A stretch of DNA of 64,000 bases from Diatrype stigma (lineage: Eukaryota > Ascomycota > Sordariomycetes > Xylariales > Diatrypaceae), in the NCBI GenBank assembly GCA_022225965.2, contig JAKJXP020000003.1:496001-560000 (forward strand), read 5' to 3'. Position 1 is the first letter of the stretch. Each line of letters starts with the position of its first letter. Below are positions 37,721 to 47,816 of this stretch, one piece after another. The notes under the pieces were generated by a model, which saw nothing but the letters and a program-made list of their open reading frames with translations, did no database searches and was not told where the DNA came from. Position numbers and translations under genes: made by a program.

Positions 37721-39531
37721 TCAGACCTTGTTCTTTGACTCTGCCTGCTTGACGGCTGCAATTGCCACTGGCCATCTCGACCGAACGGTGTAGGGCAGCG
37801 GGTATGCGAGCTCGTGAAGTAACCTCTCTTGATTATACGGCAGCTTCTCGTATTGGATACTAGTGAGTATATAGTTTCTGACTGAATTTTCCTGTATCGG
37901 TGGCTCCCGTACCATACTTGCTATGGCCTTAGGATGGAGGTCATGATTATACCACAGATAATAGGCCCTAAGCAAAGTAGGAGTAACACGGGTCGAGGGG
38001 TGTGCCTCTTTATAGCACATTGCCCTGTCTTCGGCGGCCTCCACGAACGGATGTTTAGGCTTTGGGGGTAGCTTGGGCTTTGGAGGTGGCTTGGAACGTC
38101 CACGCTTGGAAGGACTTTTCTTCTTCTCCTGCCTCTCGGTTGAAGAGCCGAGGTCCTCTATCCTTATGCTCTCTAAAACAGAGGCAATATAGTCGTTGGG
38201 TGTTGGGTCGGTAGGCACGTCCGGTTCGGATATGTCGGTAGCTTCATCATCAGTCGCAAGCTCGATGCCCTCAGCCAAACGGATGGGCAAATCGAGTTCG
38301 GCGTGGTGAGGGGTCGGCGGACAAGGATCAAGTTGCTCCCTGTAGTGTTCCAACGTCGCATAGAGATGTAGCCCGGCGTAAGCATCCGATGCAGAATCTA
38401 GACTGGGTAAGATTTTTTTTTTCTCCAAATACGGTGGTAAGGGAGAGACTAACAAACGACCTGATCCATATTCAGGGGTTTCGACCAATCACTTGACCGT
38501 ACGTCATTGCCCTTGAACAAGGGGAGCCGGAGAAACTGTTCGACCTGCGTCGCCAACGGCACGAGCCTCTTGTTGATATTTTCGTATTGTCTGTTCGACG
38601 AGTAAATCACGAGCTTGTATAGGTGGCTGAGCTCTAGGAGGCCTCTCGAATCAACATGCATGAAGTTGCGAACCCTCGTAGCATCTCCTTTGATGGCAAC
38701 GCCGACTTTGGTGACGCCCGGGTCCTCCATAATCTGTTTGAAGGACGGAGCAACAAAACCGGTCTTTCCATCAAACACGGCCACGTGGAAGAGCGCGATA
38801 CGGCTAGGGCTCGCGAGCTGGATCAACGAGACGTTTTTTCGTATGTCGTCTTGCCTTGTGGCATGTGCAACCCACTCCAAGTCGAAACCAAGGACCTTCT
38901 CTTCCATGAAGTACTTCTGGCAAACGCTCTCCATTGTATGCTTGCTTCGACAGTAATGTACCGTAACCTTTCGTGGGGTACCATTTTCCACTGGCCCTCG
39001 ATAATGAGTGTAAGACCAGTAGGATTCAGGCGACCCGGGCCGTGCCTTCTTTGCAGCATAGAACAAGTCCTTGACAATCTCGTAGTTCATGGTGGCCGGT
39101 GGAGGTCCAAAGTCGGTCTTCTGGTCTGCCCCGGCGTTAGTTTCACCATCATCTTCCGCCACTGCCCAGCGACCGTCCTCGGGGCCATTTCCCTCTTGAC
39201 CTCTGGCCTCGACTGTGTCTGGTTGGGCATCGATTGCTTCTGAGGACGAGACATCCTGAGTCTCGACAGCGGACTCGGCGGCAGGCTGGGCTGGCTGACG
39301 AGTAGTTGTGGCAGGCTTTCTCGTCAATATGGACGGCTCCTTTGGAGGGGACTTATATAGCCTCGGAGTTGGCGAAAATGAGATGCCTCGCGTGGGATGC
39401 CATAATTGGTGTCTGGCCGGAGGCGGGGTGCTGGTCATGATACGCAAAGGAGATGGATGCTGTATGCAGGCCCTAGGACGAATCCTCATTAGTATACCTT
39501 CTCGTGTAATCCTTCTCGCTGTTGGTCTCAT
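37721..39531 (-). CDS. DEDDy-type 3'-5' exonuclease, RNase D/WRN-like (584 aa model)
   Basis: Two exons: 39531-38454 and 38397-37721, with a 56-nt intron (donor GTTAGT, acceptor CTAG). The exonuclease domain covers about residues 185-385. Its metal-binding residues are visible: D217 and E219 in VLGFDLEWV (ExoI), D283 in GVAIKGDATRV (ExoII), and Y360/D364 in YSASD (ExoIII). The intron interrupts the Tyr codon of ExoIII, which fixes the splice junction. The first 80 residues are Arg/Ser/Pro-rich and could include a mitochondrial presequence; a later Met (for example Met32) may be the true start. The C-terminus has a basic Lys/Pro-rich linker, then a helical region (TPTLLRAYYLWYNHDLHP and NSVRNYILTSIQYEKLPY) that may be a winged-helix or RQC-like nucleic-acid-binding module. 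The cellular substrate is not predictable. Confidence 0.85.
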
Positions 39532-40429
39532 CCAGAGGAACTAACCAAGTAGAGACAGGTTTTAGGGAAGCATTAGGAGTTCGCATAGTATATCGATGTT
39601 TGTAAAAGCCCGTAGAACCCCGAACCCGCATTTGCTTCTTCATGGGTGGAAAAGCGACGAGTACCAATGCCCCATGTTGACAATGGAGGCGCTGGTAATG
39701 ATCGCGGCTGGAAGCTAAGTGAATGTGCAGTCCAGGCAGACGCGGTGAGTACTTGTACACATAAAGATACAATGCCTAATGAGTGACAGCGATGGTCAAG
39801 GCCGGGGGTGCATTGGCGGAGTAGGTGAGCGGCAGAGTGTGAATGGTCCGGAAGGTGCTCCAACTATTCCCAGTAATTGAGTAACGACCTACAGGTTCAG
39901 AGGCCCAACAACCCCCACCAACCCACCTGCATTCTCACATAGTCAGCCCAGTCCCTTGGCTGGCCTCCACCCTGTATGTAACTAGGTACCTATGTTAGTT
40001 GGTAGGGAGGTACATGTAGGTCCCCAGCTGAACCGTTGAACGCCGAAGACAGCGGTAGGTACAGCGCCCTAGCAGCCTAGTCACGAAATCAGGTGACCAC
40101 AGGGACCCTTCAATTAATGACTGTCAGTGTCCAGTCAGCCCAGTGAAGATACAGGGTACAGTGCCAAGTACTTCACATGCAAACGGCCCCAGTGCCAACC
40201 CAGAATCAGAAGAGACTCATCAATCAGAATACCTGGTTCTGACAACAGCTTCCCGTAAACTTGATGACTGGATGACCACTTCTGATTATTTGATACCACC
40301 TACTTACATAGCGAAAGTACCTAATTAGAGAGAGGGATCAATTCACCTCCATAACAATAGTTACCTACTGACCGGGTGTCCTGCCTGCCGTGCAACAAGA
40401 AACCCAAAATCCACACAAAACCACGGACG
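39532..40429. other. Divergent promoter region of the exonuclease and LSM5
   Basis: About 900 bp between two start codons. It carries a TAGGTACCTA palindrome at 39983-39992. No coding sequence is supported. Confidence 0.45.
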
Positions 40430-41162
40430 ATGGCATCCCAGCTTCTACCTCTAGGTATGCGCTACCCCCGTGCCTCCCCCCTAGCCCTGGATTGATGTAG
40501 ATGCTTACCATGGGAACTAGAACTCATCGACAAGTGTGTCGGGTCGAGAATATGGGTGGTCATGAAGGGTGACAAGGGTATATAGCCCCTGTCCATATGC
40601 ACACGTACAAACACACAGTCAGATAGAGACACAGGCACGCAAGGTGGACAGAAAGGCTAACACTTGCTTGCTTTGCTTGCTTGCTTGCTCGATCAGAATT
40701 CAGCGGGACGCTGCTTGGCTTCGATGACTACGTCAGTAAGTGAAAACCCCGGAGACTATGTTGTTCCTCCTACCCCGACCTATCCCCTCTGTAAACCAGA
40801 GACAAGAACGATCGATGCGGATACTGATGGCGGCGTTGCAGACATGGTGCTGGAGGACGTGACGGAATTGTACGTATTGGCCCTGAATGGATGGGACATC
40901 CCATGCCTACCTACCCAGTATCTCGTTCGAGAGGTGCTGCTGGATGGATGTGGAGGATGGAAGGCTGACAGACGCTTTGCAGCGACTACTCGGGAAACCA
41001 CACCAAGCTCTCCAAGATCCTGCTGAACGGCAACAACATCTGCATGGTATGTGTAGCTCTCTGTTCCTTTTGTTTACTTGGTCCGTTTGGTGGGAGAGGG
41101 GCAGCTAATTTTTCGACGAATGATAGTTGATCCCTGGAGGAGAAGGCCCAGTAGCTACATGA
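40430..41162 (+). CDS. LSM5: U6 snRNA-associated Sm-like protein LSm5 (82 aa)
   Basis: Six tiny exons: 40430-40454, 40521-40577, 40697-40735, 40842-40869, 40983-41046 and 41127-41162. All five introns are GT-AG (66, 119, 106, 113 and 80 nt) and phases agree throughout. The joined protein starts MASQLLPLELIDKCVGSRIW. The Sm1 motif has [30 protein letters not shown] and the Sm2 motif has KILLNGNNICMLIPGGEGP. LSm5 is part of the LSm2-8 ring on the U6 snRNA 3' end in the nucleus and the LSm1-7 ring in cytoplasmic mRNA decapping. Length is typical of the family. Coding sequence is only 34 percent of the gene span. It converges with RPB11, whose stop lies about 410 bp downstream. Confidence 0.95.
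40663..40690. repeat. CTTG microsatellite in LSM5 intron 2
   Basis: Imperfect tetranucleotide repeat (CTTG/TTGC) directly upstream of the intron 2 acceptor, where a pyrimidine-rich stretch would be expected. Confidence 0.8.
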
Positions 41163-41569
41163 TGATGGCCGTAATGGCAACCAAGGCCTGCCTGGTTACG
41201 AAGAGGTTACGAAGACGCATAGCTCTAAGTGAATCGGTCTAGATTTTTAGACTATGATGCATGCCACAATCTTCAGGCATTTTGTCACGCACATGAACCA
41301 GGGGAAAAGACGGAGTTCAGTAGATCAAAGAGACGTGGCCGTGAGAGGTCCGCTCTATGCTCAATTGAAGAAGTGGTGACCATATACCACTGTAAGGCAG
41401 ATGCAGATATGAAGAATCGAACCATCCATCATTGCAGCCCACAAGCCAGATACCAGAACGCCTTTTCCTTTGTGACCCTGAACGCGCTTTCCCTTGCAAC
41501 TTGCAAATTATTACCAGGATATGCAATGCCCCTAACTTTGTGCACAAAGCAGCTGTAACCCAGATGACC
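41163..41569. other. Convergent spacer LSM5/RPB11
   Basis: About 400 bp between the two stop codons, presumably both 3' UTRs. Nothing else is seen. Confidence 0.5.
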
Positions 41570-42646
41570 TTAGTTGTGACCATTCGTGCCGTTCTCCTGG
41601 TGACCGGTGTCCGCCATGCGGCGGAGCTCGTACTCTCGAGTGAACTCGCGACCGAGCTGCCCATACGCAGCTACGAGTTGCTTGCACACATCGATCATGA
41701 CCTCGCGAGGGGTGACGGTGCCATCAGTCTGGACACGAATCATGACCTCGGGGACGTTGGGATGAGCCACTGTGCACTGTCAGAAACGAGCCTCCGATGA
41801 CGTTGATGTGGAGGAGTAGTTGACCTACCTTTGTATCCAGCCATCAGGACATGGGGAGCTTGCTTGAGATGCTCGCTGAGGAGGTTGCCAAGAGTGTGAT
41901 CTTCTTTGAGGAGGATGAAGTCCGAGGTGTTGGACATGCCTTTTTGGTCTCTGTTAGTGCTGGTTCTATCATTGCAGGAAGGGAGGGTTCTCCCAGTCAT
42001 TCCATACCAGCAAAGGGCTTCTCCGTGATCTTCTTCTCTCCGGCAGACTCATCGAGCAAGAAGAGCTCGAACCTGTAAATCAAGTTAGCATCATGATATC
42101 AGGAATTCCTGAAAAAAGAGCTTGTCGGACGTAGGTTCTTGCAAGTTGTCGTGCTTCTGGTTCACCATCTTGCTTCTTGTTGCTGGAAGGGGATTCCTTC
42201 TCTCTATGCAGAGCCTGGACAATCGAATCCGATAGTAGACGTGGTAGGTGTTGTGATAGGTGTTGCACAGGAGACGGAGGGGAAGTTTTTCAGTCTTGTA
42301 GGTATGCCAAAGACTAAGGAAGAAAACAGGAAGCAGCAGCCACCGCGGTTTCCCTCGCGGCCCTCTGGAAAACATGCCGTCCTCTTGAATTCGGTATTAT
42401 GCCATTATTACTTATTCGGATACTGCACCAATGTATCGAAACAAGCTGGCAACCTCTCCAGCCCAACCAGCGGGCTGGTTGTATGTACCCATGCTACAAC
42501 CACGTGCATCTCCAGCTACAACAGGACGGGCAAGGCCACAAGCTTGTTTCTATTCAGGTCTTGGGCTGATGAAATTGCAGAAGCAAGACAAGGTAGCAAA
42601 GAAGAAGATAAATGAGACGGGTAACCAACCGATCTGGTGCGTTCAT
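41570..42646 (-). CDS. RPB11: RNA polymerase II subunit RPB11 (130 aa)
   Basis: Four exons: 42646-42630, 42072-42008, 41939-41829 and 41769-41570. Introns are 557, 68 and 59 nt. RPB11 pairs with RPB3 to form the alpha-like dimer that nucleates Pol II assembly in the nucleus. The product begins MNAPDRFELFLLDES, runs through EKKITEKPFAGMSNTSDF and the alpha-subunit signature KEDHTLGNLLSEHL, and continues VLMAGYKVAHPNVPEVMIRV to a short hydrophilic tail. Length and N-terminus are typical. Exon 1 holds only 17 coding bases (MNAPD plus two bases of Arg) and is followed by an unusually long intron with a GTTGGT donor; the exact match of MNAPDR|FELF to the family supports it. Frames inside the long intron look like chance. 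Confidence 0.94.
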
Positions 42647-43488
42647 GATGCCGAACTTGCAATCGCTCCTCCTCCTTTACAATGGCAATATATCAAGCCG
42701 AGCCGTAGGCGCAATGGTAGACAGACAGCAGATCACCAAAAAAAACCGTCCCTACCAGAGGCCAGGGAAGCACAAGACACAAGATGGGGATTGACACAAT
42801 ATCCAAGCAATTGGCAAGAAGAGAATCGCAAGGGAAAGCTCCTGTGTGAATAGCGCTTTTCGAAAATAGTTGTAAAGAGCAGCAAGTTGGTTAATCGTTA
42901 AGCTTCTTGAACGACGCCCATTAATAAACGTACAAAGGCCAGCCAGGGTGGATAAGAGAGGTACCTTAGGTCCCCACATAATAGGCTTTCGACCACCGGT
43001 TAAATATCGGCTTGTCTAGTTTGGGTTAGATCCATTGCTGTTACAGCATTCAAGGTTGAATAATGCCACCTACTGTACCTAGGTACCTATGAAGGGCGCT
43101 GTAATTCTGGCCTATTGTTTCACTCCCGGTCCCATTGTTTGCTCCCATTATTCAACACTTGTACTTTGTGACAAACTATGGAACTCGAGGTGCAATGGAC
43201 GATGGTTTTATCTATCGAGAAGCCGAGCATAAGACAAGTTTTTGATCTAATATAGGCATGTCTGGAACCATATTGTACCGAGCCAATCTACTGTTTGTTA
43301 TGTTATGTACAACGCCTTCTTCATACACCAACTAACAACATTATCCTATCCCAGCCTATTCCAACACCTGCCTGTTCTATGCCATGATATGCCAAAATTA
43401 CTCGCGCGTAGACGAAAGGAAGACCCCAGAATGGAAGATTGGAAGATGATCTCATCACACGAATGACTGTAACCTCTAGTCTAGGGGG
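42647..43488. other. RPB11 promoter region
   Basis: About 840 bp between the RPB11 start and the 3' end of the transporter gene. It carries TAGGTACCTA at 43080-43089. No gene is seen. Confidence 0.45.
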
Positions 43489-45868
43489 TTACAGATGTGT
43501 GGTATCACAGTACTTCGGCAAGGATGGCCCGGATGGACCACTCGCCCAGCTGATGACTGTCAAGCTTGTTGTATATGCCATGGCGATGACGCCGAAGATG
43601 CAGAGAGCAATGTCTGACCACTTCCAGAACTTGTTTTTCGCCACTCCCCTGTAGTGAAGCATGGGCTATACACAGCTGGTTAGTTGATAGCACTTATCTG
43701 GATAGATGGAGTTCTAGGTAGACTGGACTTACCGGGTAGATGTATACAAGGGGGATACAAGCAAAGTTGCCAACGAGGGCGACAAACTTGTCCAAGTCAT
43801 CGGCACCTCCCCAAGCGATGAACGCACAAAGGAAGACAACCCCAAACCGGAACACGTTCTTCTGCCACTTGATGTACGGGTTGTACTTCCCGCTCTTGGT
43901 AAAGAGGGCATTCTCTGTGATACGAATGGCCGGAAAGATCTGCAGCGGAGTAGATAGCAGTATCGCCAACGAGTAGAGAAGCTGGACGCCATTGACAAGC
44001 TTGTCGTCTTGGGGCAGATTGAGAAGGACCACGGTCTCCGTCTTCGATCCGTAGGCCGCATAAGAGACAGCGCCCATGGTGATGAAGAGGACGGTTATGA
44101 TAATCATGACGTAAAACATGACCTTGGGGAACTTAGACGGCGTCTTCATAGACTCCTGGATAGGAATGATCAGACCAATCCCTTCGAACGTGAATATAGC
44201 CGTTCCAATGAAGAGCGTCCAGTCCTTTTGATTGAACTGGATGATATCTGCAAGGCCGTGGGTGCTCAGAGTGAGAACATCGTAGTAGAAAAGATACGCG
44301 AGACCGATAAGGATGAAAGCGTCGGCGATGAGAGCCGTGAAGCCGAGCTTGCCGATATCCCGGAACAGAGAGAATGGTAGGAAAATGACCATCTGCAACA
44401 AGATCAACCACGTAATCTGGACGTATCGGTTGCAATCTGTAACGGCAAGTATGAACGCCTGCAGATTCTCTGCCGTGAAGACGATGTACGCAGCGACAAA
44501 TCCGATCTGACTGGTGACAACGGAGCAAAGGATCAGGTTCCGCAGCCACTTGCCATAGAGAATCCCGCCGATGTCACCAAACGACCCCACCACCTTGAGT
44601 CGCGTGGTGACGAGCAGAACGAAGCAGTAGTAGCTGAGAGCCGCGACAAAGAACAAGACCAAATTGCTGAATAACATGCCACCGTTCAGGTAAGCGCGTG
44701 GGAGGAAGAGCACTCCTGTTCCTACGAACGACTTCAGGAGAAGGAGGGCGGTGTTCCAGGGCGTGTTGTTTCCGCTTCCCCCACGAGCCTTTCTCCTTCT
44801 CTTGCGCCTCGAGGGTGTCAACAAGGCGCTGTCTTCCATCGGCTCTCTGTCCTCGTCGCTGTCGTAGTAATCGCCATCCTCGTCTTCGCTTCCGGAAGAG
44901 AAATACTCGCCCGGGAACAGAGCTTCGTCGTCTTCCTCTAGCTCTTCACCGGCAAAGTGTCCGTAGATCGTAAGGAACTCAAGGAAGCTGGTGGTGAAGA
45001 GTTGAGGTGCATATCGGCCTCTGTGGCTCCCTTCGCCGGCCTCCAATCCATTGGGGTTTAGGCCTGAATCCTGTGCTGCTCTTCTCAAGTAGTTGCGTCG
45101 GAAACCACCAGGGGCCTTGATGGAGTTGATATCAAGGATTTCATTGTCCGGCTCGCCCTGGGGAGCGCTGAAACTCTTGCTGCGCTGGGTTCGGCGTCGG
45201 TCATCTGCCTCTTCGGTCCATCTGTAAATCTGGCGTGTGACATCCCCTCCTTGCAGCCTGAGACTGGAGAATTCGTCGTCTTCTTTCCGTGTATCTCTAG
45301 CATCACCGACCTGTTTCCCTTTCGACGAGCCGCTATGCGATCCTGCATAGGAGTCTGCAGCTTCCGAGGGCTGGACTAAGTGTCGTTTGACTATTTCAGG
45401 GTCTTCGTAAGCACCGGTTCCAGCGCCCTGCGGATACCTCGACGGAGGCTCGAAGGAGCCATAGTTCGGCGGTGTGGTCGACGTTGGTGGTTGGGATCCC
45501 GTCGTCGCGGGCGAAGCAGGTCGTGGTGGAGTGCCGTGTCGAGGTGGTGAGGCACCTAGGGAGGTCGACAAGGCCGCAGCGAGGGCCGACTTTCCTGGGC
45601 CCGGTATACTCTGACCAAGCCCTGGCAGAGGACTGACCCTGCCCGAGCTAGTTGCCTCTGCTGGGTTTGGCGAGGCTGACCTTACTGGTGGTGTGGTCCC
45701 TAGAAGATTCGCCGGAATGGGCGAGGCTAGACGAGCGGTAGTATCGGCGCGAGGTACTGAAGTCCCGAACGGACGACTCCGGGATGATGCAACTGACGAT
45801 GACAGCTGCGCTGCGAGAGAACCGCCAGGTTGAGGTGTCGAAGACCTGTCTTGATCCGGGCCTGCCAT
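43489..45868 (-). CDS. Vacuolar amino-acid transporter, AVT3-like (770 aa)
   Basis: Two exons: 45868-43733 and 43665-43489, with a 67-nt intron (donor GTAAGT, branch CTAAC). It belongs to the AAAP (Aa_trans) family, which moves neutral amino acids across the vacuolar membrane, in yeast AVT3/AVT4 as exporters. The first 365 residues are a cytosolic Ser/Pro-rich and acidic region containing IKAPGGFRRNYLRR, then a basic KRRRKAR patch. About eleven membrane segments start with WNTALLLLKSFVGTGVLFLPRAYLNGG, with later family-typical segments GIGLIIPIQESMK and STPLQIFPAIRITEN. Exon 2 adds MLHYRGVAKNKFWKWSDIALCIFG and the last helix, ending THL. The start at 45868 (MAGPDQDR) is the first ATG of the frame. 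The exact AVT paralogue is inferred from the overall shape. Confidence 0.86.
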
Positions 45869-46400
45869 TGTGTCGTCCGAGGCGGGTTGTTTCGAAAGCT
45901 GGTAGCTATACACTAATGGAGCACGTTGTAAGGAGCTATGCTATGATTTAAGTGACAACCCCGTTGGTTGTTGGGGAGAAAGACGCTTATCAGTGCCGAG
46001 CGCTTCCAACGTCGTATTCGCGGATGCTCGAGATAACAAAGACAGGGGCAGTATCACGATACAATCGCTATGTAAATAACTGGATATCGTGGGTCAGAAG
46101 CACCCAGAACCCAACAATATTATGTACAAGATTAATTCAGGAGTAGGACTCGGGAAAAGAAAGAAACATGTACGAAGTACGCGGAAAGTATGTATGTTGA
46201 ATGCCTGGGGGCTCGGGGTTGCCAGGCCTCGTGAGCTTTTCATCAGGGACCAACCTGATGCACGAGCGCGCGGGTTGCTTACTTCGTATACCTACATAAG
46301 CAGATAAAGCTAGGGCCTTAACAGTCACCTGCTTGCCCTGCCTGCAGCCTGGCTCCCAGTGAATCGCGGCGTGATTTTTCAGCCTCTTCACAGGATTTCT

Positions 46401-46440
46401 GATAGGTCACTATAGGTCGCTATAGGTCGCTATAGGTCGC
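46401..46440. repeat. 10-bp tandem repeat
   Basis: Three perfect copies of TATAGGTCGC (46411-46440) preceded by one variant copy GATAGGTCAC (46401-46410), with the next bases starting a further TAT. Confidence 0.9.
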
Positions 46441-47177
46441 TATCTTCTCTGCTAAGCCGCTTGTGCACGGGAACGGGGCGAACTACCTACATATATGTAC
46501 ATTTTAACAGTTCGACCGACGATCGCAGTACCGGCCTCTGAGCATGCCAAAGTTCCGCCGAGATTGGGATTTCTCTTTCATTTTTAGCAGTGAGCACTCT
46601 GATACATGCATACCTACTTACTGACCTAGTGGTTAGGTACCTGTATTATCCCCAACTGCCCCCACCATCCTAGACAGACAAGAGATGTTGGAAGGTTGTA
46701 TGTGTGTATGTATGTGTGCATCAGGTTGCGCCTCATGACCTACCTCAACTCATAACACCCCCGAACCCCGAGGTCTTACGCACTATGGTGTACTGGATAA
46801 GGTAGGTAGTTATTATGTACGTAAAATGCAACGGCTTACGTATTAGGTATATGACTTATTAAAGCGAGGTTTTGTTTTGTATGGGGATGAATCCCAAAGT
46901 AAAGTCTTGCCACTTTCAAGACAAAACATACGTACTTACCTACTTAGTATATAATTCATGAGATTTCAACTTGTGAGTATTGATATTGACATATAAAAAT
47001 AATATATCGCATGTGATAGCAGGCCGACTAGATGTGACAAGCTGCAGTCGGGTCTTATTACGCAACATCTCATGCCGAACTCCTCCCCAGTTCCCGCATG
47101 TAAGATGTACTATGTAGGAGCGGCGGAAGCTGGGATATAGAATATGACGTCGTTACTGCCATCTGATACGAGTCTAT

Positions 47178-47225
47178 CCCCATCTTCCCCATCCCCCATC
47201 CCCCATCCCCCATCCTCCATCCCCC
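47178..47225. repeat. CCCCATC minisatellite tract
   Basis: Imperfect heptamer units (CCCCATC/CCCCCAT) repeated about six times. The opposite strand is G-rich in spaced GGGG blocks. Confidence 0.8.
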
Positions 47226-47816
47226 GTAACACCCCAGATACACATTCCAAGCTAACCCGCCTGCAACTAGAGCACCGTTGTCCAACCAGGCAGCCCAGGG
47301 AGCCCAGGGAGCTCATTAGCTCTGCTTTCCTGGGCCTGCTCGGCTTGGTTCTGTGATACTCGATTTCTCCGATAGGTTCAATGTCTGGCAATTCCAAGGC
47401 GTTGGCTCCTTGTAGATAGTTGCATTGACTATTGCAACCACTGCTAGGTATGCTCATTATGTCAATAACTAATTCGTATTGCCTCTGAAATGCCAATCTC
47501 TTCTTAATCTTCCTGTCTTCCCGGCGATCTTCGATCTCATCAGCGCGCTAGCCTTTCAGGGTCCTGGGAGGGGTAACGAAGGAGGAGAAGGAGGATGCAG
47601 CTTCGTTCAGATTTGTAACGCGCCTGACGACCTGAAAACCAGCGAAGGCACCAACATTTGTGTTCACAATATATTCTAACTGACATCCTTTCTACGTCTG
47701 TCTTGTGGCCCTTGAACCTAAGTGCCGGTAGATTCGAAACAAGTGTCTACCAAAACAACACATCAGCCAAGTCCTTCTAGAAACTCATCACCCATCCAAT
47801 ACTACAATAAGCCATT

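Larger units (their letters stand above)
45869..47816. other. Divergent intergenic region between the two transporters
   Basis: About 1.9 kb with a 10-bp tandem repeat at 46401-46440 and a CCCCATC tract near 47178-47225. A minus frame of 128 codons at 47110-47496 overlaps that tract and resembles nothing. No gene is supported. Confidence 0.45.

Noticed and set aside
42139..42615. 158-codon plus-strand frame in RPB11 intron 1
   Set aside because: No family resemblance and it lies antisense within an intron fixed by the RPB11 N-terminus.
47110..47496. 128-codon minus-strand frame
   Set aside because: Its Gly/Met/Asp-rich part is just the CCCCATC repeat read in reverse.
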